A stretch of DNA of 11,099 nt, from NCBI RefSeq assembly GCF_016785185.1, contig NZ_JAEKDY010000115.1. One strand, 5' to 3'. Position numbers and translations under genes: made by a program. Of this stretch, positions 6,811 to 11,099 are shown piece after piece. Within the stretch, counting starts at the first letter, position 1. Each line of letters opens with the position of its first letter. The notes beneath the pieces were generated by a model. That model searched no databases and was not told the origin of the DNA. It was given only the letters and a program-made list of their open reading frames with translations. This stretch comes from Heyndrickxia sporothermodurans (GTDB lineage: Bacteria > Bacillota > Bacilli > Bacillales > Bacillaceae_C).

Positions 6811-6872
6811 ACAAAACAAAAAGAGACCACTACAAATAATTTGGAGCAACTCCAAACCTTTGTATGGTCTCT
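6811..6872 (-). terminator. glpD leader terminator, predicted GlpP antitermination target
   Basis: On the plus strand AGAGACCA (6822-6829) and TACAAA (6831-6836) pair with TTTGTA (6859-6864) and TGGTCTCT (6865-6872). TTTGGAG (6840-6846) pairs with CTCCAAA (6850-6856) around a CAA loop. Together this is about 21 pairs with one bulge and one small internal loop. In the minus-strand transcript it is followed by TTTTTGTTTTG, a good terminator tail. It ends some 50 bases before the glpD start codon. Bacillus glp leaders carry such hairpins as the site of GlpP action. The pairing and T-run are seen directly; GlpP control is inferred from family knowledge and from the adjacent glpP gene. Confidence 0.88.
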
Positions 6873-7094
6873 CTTAATCTCTAACCATAGTATGAATTTT
6901 ATATATATTCTAACATATGACATAGTGTACAGCTAGCTTTTTATCCTAAAATCTCATCGCCTTCGTTAAAAAATCACAGCAATCCTTTAAATTCATAATT
7001 CAAATTACTACAATCAACAAACAACGTAGAGTATAATAACGAGTAGCTATCATGGTTAAACTAACTAGAACAACAACTATTGGAGGTAATAAAA
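6873..7094. other. Divergent promoter region between glpD and the aminopeptidase gene
   Basis: This AT-rich region must hold the promoter of glpD (minus strand) and of the M29 aminopeptidase (plus strand). For glpD the minus strand offers TAGAAT and TACTAT as possible -10 boxes, but neither has a good -35 at standard distance. I see no clear catabolite-response element or other operator. No coding potential is evident. Confidence 0.5.
7009..7037 (+). promoter_or_regulatory. Candidate promoter of the aminopeptidase gene
   Basis: TATAAT at 7032-7037 is a perfect -10 box and lies 57 bases before the ATG. At the standard 17-base distance the -35 position reads TACAAT (7009-7014), a poor match. 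The promoter would therefore be weak or depend on an activator. The -10 alone could occur by chance in this AT-rich stretch. Confidence 0.4.
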
Positions 7095-8339
7095 ATGGTC
7101 TTGCCTAATTTTGAGGATAATTTACAGAAATATGCAAAACTTTTAGTTGCAAAAGGAATCAATGTTCAACCGGGTGATTGGGTAAAAGTTACAATTACTG
7201 TTGATCAAGCGCCTTTAGCACGATACATAACAAAAGAAGCTTACCAATTAGGTGCTGAAAAAGTCATTATCAAATGGTCTGATGATGAAATTAGCAAACT
7301 ACATTACTTACATCAACCTAAAGAGGTTCTCACGAATATTCCTGAATACGAAATTCAAGAATCCGATGACCATGTACTAAATCACCGGGTTAGTCGTTTG
7401 TCAATTGTTTCAAGTGATCCAGGTTTACTTAATGAAGTTGATCCCTCTAAGGTTGCGGCTTATCAAAATGCAGCCGGTAAAGCATTCAAAGCCCAACGCA
7501 TCGCGACTCAAAATGATGACTTGAAATGGACAGTTGCCGCTGCTGCAGGAGCAGGTTGGGCAGCACATGTATTTCCTGATCTTTCAACTTCCGAAGAACA
7601 AGTAGATGCGTTATGGGATCAAATCTTCAAAACTTGCCGTGTCTATGAGGATGACCCAATTGCTGCTTGGGATGAGCATAAAAAAACATTAAATGAAAAA
7701 GCGTCTATATTAAATGAAATCCAATTTGATGCGCTGCATTATACAGCACCTGGTACAGATTTAACTTTAGGTTTACCAAAGAACCATATTTGGGCAAGTG
7801 CTGAAAGTATTAATCCAAAAGGGGAAGAATTTATCGCCAACATGCCTACAGAAGAAGTTTTCACTGCACCTGATACCCATCGCATGGAAGGTGTGGTCCG
7901 CAGCACAAAGCCATTAAGCTATGCAGGTACGCTAATAGAAGGCATTGAGGTTCACTTTAAAGATGGAAAAATTGTGGACATTTCCGCCGAAAAAGGTGAT
8001 GAAGCGATAAAAAAATTGGTATTTGACAATGAAGGTGGTACAGGCTTGGGTGAAGTTGCCTTAGTTCCAGACCCATCCCCAATTTCTCAGTCAAATATTA
8101 CTTTCTTTAATACACTTTTTGATGAAAATGCATCGAACCATCTCGCGATAGGTTCCGCGTATCCTACAACCATCCAAGGTGGTACGAAAATGAGCCAGGA
8201 AGAATTATTAAAGCATGGCATGAACACGTCCATCGTTCATGTTGATTTCATGATTGGTTCTGACAAAATGGATATTGATGGCATCAAACAAGATGGCACC
8301 GTTGTTCCGATCTTTAGAAATGGAGACTGGGCGATTTAG
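7095..8339 (+). CDS. ampS: M29-family metallo-aminopeptidase (AmpS-like)
   Basis: A 414-residue cytoplasmic, divalent-metal-dependent exopeptidase that removes N-terminal residues from peptides. Length matches the about 410 residues of AmpS and Thermus aminopeptidase T. The expected metal and catalytic residues are present in order and spacing: E254 (EEVFTAPD), E320 (GLGEVALV), H349 (ASNHLAIG), Y356 (GSAYP), H382 and D384 (IVHVDFMIGS). The N-terminal domain (about 1-200) carries the usual LLVAKGINVQPGDWV opening. The ATG at 7095 is chosen because GGAGG (7082-7086) lies eight bases upstream; the frame extends five codons further to 7080 but that start lacks a ribosome site. The gene stands alone between its own promoter region and the terminator at 8351-8378. 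It converges on an amino-acid importer, which may be coincidence. Confidence 0.93.
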   Translation: MVLPNFEDNLQKYAKLLVAKGINVQPGDWVKVTITVDQAPLARYITKEAYQLGAEKVIIKWSDDEISKLHYLHQPKEVLTNIPEYEIQESDDHVLNHRVSRLSIVSSDPGLLNEVDPSKVAAYQNAAGKAFKAQRIATQNDDLKWTVAAAAGAGWAAHVFPDLSTSEEQVDALWDQIFKTCRVYEDDPIAAWDEHKKTLNEKASILNEIQFDALHYTAPGTDLTLGLPKNHIWASAESINPKGEEFIANMPTEEVFTAPDTHRMEGVVRSTKPLSYAGTLIEGIEVHFKDGKIVDISAEKGDEAIKKLVFDNEGGTGLGEVALVPDPSPISQSNITFFNTLFDENASNHLAIGSAYPTTIQGGTKMSQEELLKHGMNTSIVHVDFMIGSDKMDIDGIKQDGTVVPIFRNGDWAI

Positions 8340-8350
8340 TAATAAAAGAT

Positions 8351-8383
8351 GGCAACCCTCCTTGTACAGAGGGTTGCCGTTTT
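8351..8383. terminator. Bidirectional terminator shared by convergent genes
   Basis: GGCAACCCTC (8351-8360) pairs perfectly with GAGGGTTGCC (8369-8378) around an eight-base loop. On the plus strand GTTTTAC follows; on the minus strand ATCTTTTATT follows. It lies 11 bases after the aminopeptidase stop codon and 21 bases beyond the end of the ATPase gene, so it can serve both. The T-runs are short on each side. Confidence 0.85.
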
Positions 8384-8398
8384 ACTAATCACGTTTCA

Positions 8399-9142
8399 TT
8401 ATTTTAACATTGTCGCTTTTAAAAATTCCTTCGTACGTGCTTCCTTTGGACTGTTAAAGAATTTCATTGGATTGTTTCTTTCAATGATTCTACCTTCATC
8501 CATGAAAATAATCGAATCGGCGACCTCACTGGCGAAGCCCATTTCATGGGTCACTACTACCATCGTCATTCCTTCATCAGCCAATTCTTTCATTGTTTCC
8601 AGTACTTCACCAACAAGCTCGGGGTCGAGGGCAGATGTCGGTTCATCAAATAGCATAATATTAGGTTTCATCGCAAGTGCCCTTGCAATGGCTACACGCT
8701 GTTTTTGCCCACCGGAGAGTTTACTTGGATAAACATCCGCTTTATCCTCAAGGCCAACTTTTTTGAGCAACTTTTCCGCCTCTTCAACCGCCTCACTTTT
8801 AGAAATTTTTTTCACTTTGGTCGGTGCTTCAATAATGTTTTGCAGAACCGTTTTATGCGGAAAAAGATTGAAGTGCTGAAACACCATCCCCACCTTTTGG
8901 CGTACATTATTAATATTATGGGTTTTCGGTGTAATCTCTTCACCTTTGATGAAGATTTTACCATTATCCTTTTTTTCTAAAAAATTCAAACAGCGTAACA
9001 ACGTGCTTTTACCCGAACCTGATGAACCGACTAGGCACATAACTTCACTTTCATAGATTGAAACATTAATATCCTTTAAAACATGCAAACTTCCAAAAGA
9101 TTTATTCAAATTTTCGATTCTAATTATTTCTCGTTCTCTCAT
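8399..9142 (-). CDS. Polar amino-acid ABC importer, ATP-binding subunit
   Basis: A 247-residue cytoplasmic ATPase of the GlnQ/HisP/TcyC type that drives the importer. All nucleotide-binding motifs are intact: Walker A GSSGSGKST (39-47), Q-loop glutamine in MVFQHFNLFPH (Q89), signature LSGGQKQRVAIARAL (142-156), Walker B IMLFDEPTSALDP (162-174) and switch histidine in VVVTHEMGFA (H199). Length is normal. The start ATG at 9142 has AGGAGG nine bases upstream; the frame continues eight codons to a GTG at 9166 that overlaps the permease stop region and has no separate ribosome site. It is the last gene of the binding protein, permease, ATPase operon, 16 bases after the permease. The family handles glutamine, cystine, arginine or similar; the exact substrate cannot be read from the ATPase. 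Confidence 0.93.
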   Translation of the reverse strand: MREREIIRIENLNKSFGSLHVLKDINVSIYESEVMCLVGSSGSGKSTLLRCLNFLEKKDNGKIFIKGEEITPKTHNINNVRQKVGMVFQHFNLFPHKTVLQNIIEAPTKVKKISKSEAVEEAEKLLKKVGLEDKADVYPSKLSGGQKQRVAIARALAMKPNIMLFDEPTSALDPELVGEVLETMKELADEGMTMVVVTHEMGFASEVADSIIFMDEGRIIERNNPMKFFNSPKEARTKEFLKATMLK

Positions 9143-9158
9143 AAACCTTTCCCTCCTA

Positions 9159-9821
9159 TCATTCACTTACTGCCAATCTTTTTTCGACCAAGCTCACAAC
9201 AATTGTTAACAAGGCAACAAGCACTAAATAATAAACGGCAACGATTAACAAATAAGTCATTTCATCAAAATTATTCGATCCTAAAGTCGTCGCAACATTG
9301 AACAATTCATTCATCGATATGAAGGCAGCTAGTGAAGAATCTTTCAATCCGATAATAAACTGGTTTCCAAGTGGAGGCAGAGCTCTCTTGAAAGCTTGTG
9401 GAAGAATGATTCTACGCATGGCTAATCCTCTTGTCATACCGAGGGATCGTCCGGCTTCCATTTGCCCTTTATCAATCGACTGAATCGTCCCGCGGAAAAT
9501 TTCTGCAATATACGCACCGTTATGAAAGGCAAGTGCGAGTGCTGCTGCCCAAAAGTCGGGAATAAGAAAAATTCCACTAAAACCGAAATACAAAATAAAA
9601 ATCTGAACAATGAGCGGGGTACCTCGAACAAGGAATACATATATATCTGAAAGATAGCCGAAAACTTTTACTCTTGAAATTTTTAACAAGGCAAAAAATA
9701 ATCCAAATACAATTCCAATTAGGATGGAAACGACCGTTAACTTCAAGGTCCATAACATGGCCTCAAGGAAAAGACCTTTACTGTTAATTAATGTCTCGAT
9801 AAAATGTGAAATACTTGGCAA
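9159..9821 (-). CDS. Polar amino-acid ABC importer, permease subunit
   Basis: A 220-residue inner-membrane protein of the HisM/GlnP type with about five membrane segments. FLVRGTPLIVQIFILYFG (63-80) is the typical conserved stretch, and the EAA loop that docks on the ATPase runs through MEAGRSLGMTRGLAMRRIIL (121-140). Only one permease gene is present, so the transporter probably uses a homodimer. The start is TTG at 9821: no ATG fits, and a long ribosome-binding match (9827-9839) lies just upstream. It follows the binding-protein gene by 21 bases and precedes the ATPase by 16, so the three form one operon. A role in cystine, glutamine or basic amino-acid uptake is possible; the family alone does not decide. 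Confidence 0.92.
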   Translation of the reverse strand: MPSISHFIETLINSKGLFLEAMLWTLKLTVVSILIGIVFGLFFALLKISRVKVFGYLSDIYVFLVRGTPLIVQIFILYFGFSGIFLIPDFWAAALALAFHNGAYIAEIFRGTIQSIDKGQMEAGRSLGMTRGLAMRRIILPQAFKRALPPLGNQFIIGLKDSSLAAFISMNELFNVATTLGSNNFDEMTYLLIVAVYYLVLVALLTIVVSLVEKRLAVSE

Positions 9822-9826
9822 AATAA

Positions 9827-9839
9827 GATCACCCTTTCT
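9827..9839 (-). promoter_or_regulatory. Extended ribosome binding site deciding a TTG start
   Basis: In the mRNA sense this reads AGAAAGGGTGATC, which follows the 16S rRNA complement AGAAAGGAGGTGATC on both sides with two bases missing in the middle. It lies five bases before TTG 9821. The long pairing may compensate for the weak TTG start codon of the permease. Confidence 0.6.
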
Positions 9840-9842
9840 CTA

Positions 9843-10625
9843 TTATTCTGGTTTTCTCGTTATATCTTGACCGAAATACTTTTTACTAATTCGGGCAAGT
9901 GTCCCATTGTCACGCAGTTTTTGAAGTGCTTCATTCACTCGTTTAAGCAGTTGGGGATTATCTTTCGGAACGACAATAGCCTGTTCACTTCTTTCTATTA
10001 ATTGTTTCCCTATTATGTCAAAGCCCTCTTTTTTTGCACTTTTTCCCGTGACAAAGTCGGTAATCACTGCATCATGTCTACCTATACTTAAAGCCTTTAA
10101 TGCCGTAATATCACTGTCGTACATTTTAATATTGTTTGTGTACTTTTTTGCTGTGTCAGCATACGTAGAACCCTTTGCTACAGCAACTTCTTTTCCTTTT
10201 AAATCATCCACGGTTTCAATTTTGCTATCAGGCCTAGTAAATATTTGGGGTCCCGAGTAATAGTATGGAGTGGAAAAAGCAACTTGCTTGGCACGTTCGG
10301 AGTTAATGGTGTGGCTAGCAACGGCAACATCTGCTCTGCCCGTCTTAATACCCTCAATAAGTCCTTTGAATTTCATTCTTTTCTGAACTGGTTCGAGACC
10401 TAATTCCTTTCCAATAGCATTGCCTACCTCGATATCGAAACCAGTCATCGATAAGTCATCATTTTTCACATAACTAAAGGGTTTGAATTCTCCCGAGGCA
10501 GCAAAGATAAACTTCTGTTTATCAATCAGCTCGGTTCCATCCGATAGCTGTTCCTTCTGGGCACATGCTGTCAATACAGCTATTAAAAACATGCCTGTGA
10601 TCATATGTATCAATCGTTTCCTCAT
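9843..10625 (-). CDS. Polar amino-acid ABC importer, substrate-binding lipoprotein
   Basis: A 260-residue extracellular solute-binding protein of family 3. Residues 1-20 form a lipoprotein signal peptide with a basic MRKR start and hydrophobic core. The lipobox LTAC places the lipidated cysteine at C21, anchoring the protein to the outer face of the membrane. Family marks are GFDIEVGNAIGKELGLE (62-78), a GLIEGIKTGRADVAVA stretch, TINSERAKQVAFSTPYYYSG with R111 as the likely carboxylate-binding arginine, and DAVITD (185-190). Length is typical. The ATG at 10625 has GGAG eleven bases upstream, a rather long gap. It is the first gene of the three-gene importer operon. Cystine (TcyA-like), glutamine or a basic amino acid are candidate ligands; sequence reading alone does not distinguish them. 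Confidence 0.93.
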   Translation of the reverse strand: MRKRLIHMITGMFLIAVLTACAQKEQLSDGTELIDKQKFIFAASGEFKPFSYVKNDDLSMTGFDIEVGNAIGKELGLEPVQKRMKFKGLIEGIKTGRADVAVASHTINSERAKQVAFSTPYYYSGPQIFTRPDSKIETVDDLKGKEVAVAKGSTYADTAKKYTNNIKMYDSDITALKALSIGRHDAVITDFVTGKSAKKEGFDIIGKQLIERSEQAIVVPKDNPQLLKRVNEALQKLRDNGTLARISKKYFGQDITRKPE

Positions 10626-10895
10626 GCCTGATGATTCTCCTCTCTTTTCAAGCCATACTATGTATTACCCCGCAAGCATTAGTTTCAACCATAAAAAAAG
10701 ACACATTCCGTGCTATTTAGGCATTCTATATAATTAAAAAATACAAATATACCAAGATTTAGGTTCCTTTTTATATGAAGAAAAATGTTATCATTAAAAT
10801 AGGAAACTCCTCCAAATATCTAAAAACTATGAAACAATTAAACGATTTCTTCGTCTAAAATAAAGACTATATTTTGATTTAGAAAGGGTATAACA
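10626..10895. other. Divergent intergenic region, no clear gene
   Basis: It separates the importer operon (minus) from the truncated gene (plus) and must hold both promoters. The region is very AT-rich; TAGAAT on the minus strand near 10730 is a possible -10 box for the importer but lacks a good -35 at 17 bases. I see no T-box, S-box or other recognisable riboswitch. A 27-codon frame at 10775-10858 has no ribosome site. Confidence 0.4.
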
Positions 10896-11000
10896 TTGAA
10901 AAAGAAAAAGAGAAAAGGAAGATTTTTATTTATTATTCCACTCGTGTTATTATTGCTTTTTTATATACAATCGAGTCAATTTCATAATTGCTCTTTTTAA
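10896..11000 (+). pseudogene. 5' end of a membrane-anchored protein gene cut by the terminal repeat
   Basis: A TTG start at 10896 has a good GAAAGGG site (10882-10888) seven bases upstream. It opens a frame with a strongly basic start (MKKKKRKGR) followed by a hydrophobic helix (FLFIIPLVLLLLFYI), a signal anchor. The right terminal repeat begins at 10973, so native coding covers only about 25 codons. The frame then runs through the repeat for nine more codons (QFHNCSF tail) to TAA at 10998-11000. The pattern of lysines, leucine-rich helix and YIQ resembles the start of Bacillaceae membrane-anchored metallophosphoesterases, but this is a guess from a very short stretch. The gene is either disrupted by an inserted element or continues elsewhere in the genome on the far side of it. 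Confidence 0.6.
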
Positions 11001-11099
11001 AAATACAGAATCCTACAGAATTTCTAAAATATATTTTTAAAAACAGAAATCATGCTACTTGTTGCTGATTTAATTGTACATTAATTCGGTCTGCGGCTA
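10973..11099 (-). repeat. Right copy of the perfect 127-base terminal inverted repeat
   Basis: The exact reverse complement of bases 1-127, with no mismatch over 127 positions. The inner boundary is at 10972/10973, where the truncated gene is broken. The orientation means both copies present the same end toward the middle of the window and extend outward beyond it. The inner terminus, read outward from the window, begins GAGTCAATTTC. Confidence 0.95.
11050..11099 (-). CDS. C-terminal tail of a possible transposase (partial, right copy)
   Basis: Mirror copy of the open frame at 1-50. It encodes AADRINVQLNQQQVA followed by a stop at 11052-11050 on the minus strand, and is open to the window edge. 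As on the left, assignment to a transposase is inferred from its position inside a repeated element; no catalytic motif is visible. Confidence 0.3.
   Translation of the reverse strand, partial: AADRINVQLNQQQVA

Noticed and set aside
6764..6814. Upstream extension of glpD to 6814
   Set aside because: The extra 17 codons start next to the leader terminator and have no ribosome site, whereas ATG 6763 has AAGGAG at good distance and gives the normal protein length.
6900..6960. Catabolite-response element upstream of glpD
   Set aside because: I looked for the TGNAANCG-type palindrome on both strands and found no acceptable match.
8349..8732. Plus-strand 127-codon ORF opposite the importer ATPase
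   Set aside because: It is the complement of a strongly conserved ATPase gene and begins inside the terminator region; a shadow frame.
10690..10720. Terminator-like GCAC/GTGT stem followed by seven T on the minus strand upstream of the binding-protein gene
   Set aside because: Only about four pairs including a wobble; too weak to call a hairpin.
10775..10858. Short 27-codon ORF starting MKKNVIIKIG
   Set aside because: It has no ribosome site, no recognisable feature and lies in AT-rich intergenic sequence where short frames are expected.
1..11099. Linear plasmid or virus genome with terminal inverted repeats
   Set aside because: There is no replication, terminal-protein, capsid or partition gene, the content is chromosomal metabolism and transport, an ORF runs off both ends, and the repeat length equals an assembler k-mer.

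Overview
The window looks like a chromosomal segment of an AT-rich, spore-former-type Bacillota, most likely Bacillaceae. The signs are strong AGGAGG-type ribosome binding sites, frequent TTG/GTG start options, a GlpP-type glycerol-3-phosphate antiterminator with its leader hairpin, an AmpS-like M29 aminopeptidase, and one copy of the structured GC-rich repeat that is scattered through many Bacillaceae genomes. It holds nine complete protein genes and one truncated gene. I see no rRNA, tRNA, CRISPR, phage or defence genes.

Layout. Bases 1-127 and 10973-11099 are perfect inverted copies of one sequence. The repeat carries the tail of an open reading frame (last residues AADRINVQLNQQQVA) that runs off the window edge, which suggests the end of an insertion sequence. 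The 127-base length equals a common de Bruijn assembly k-mer, so the window is probably one whole contig lying between two oppositely oriented copies of a longer repeat. From 291 to 2409 (+) there is a two-gene operon with overlapping reading frames: an MFS transporter and a TIM-barrel sugar-phosphate isomerase/epimerase-like protein. An intergenic stretch of about 380 bases follows, holding the Bacillaceae repeat and then a strong three-part hairpin with a T-run that sits only about 24 bases before the next gene. From 2787 to 4332 (+) come an AraL/NagD-like HAD phosphatase and an MgtC/SapB-family membrane protein, closed by a terminator.

From 6763 down to 4475 (-) lies glpD (aerobic glycerol-3-phosphate dehydrogenase) followed by glpP (its mRNA-binding antiterminator). 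A long terminator hairpin in the glpD leader is the expected GlpP target. Because glpP lies downstream of the terminator it should control, the unit is wired for positive feedback by glycerol-3-phosphate. Diverging from glpD is an M29 metallo-aminopeptidase (7095-8339, +). It converges on a polar amino-acid ABC importer operon read on the minus strand: lipoprotein 10625-9843, permease 9821-9159, ATPase 9142-8399. The two units share a probably bidirectional terminator. At the far right, a gene starting at 10896 (+) is cut by the terminal repeat after about 25 codons.

The genes are mostly recognisable metabolic and transport genes. The most noteworthy points are the exact 127-base inverted ends with the gene broken at one of them, the glpD-glpP feedback arrangement, the terminator placed just before the HAD gene, and the uncharacterised MFS plus TIM-barrel pair. 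I found no convincing evidence of a wholly new system.
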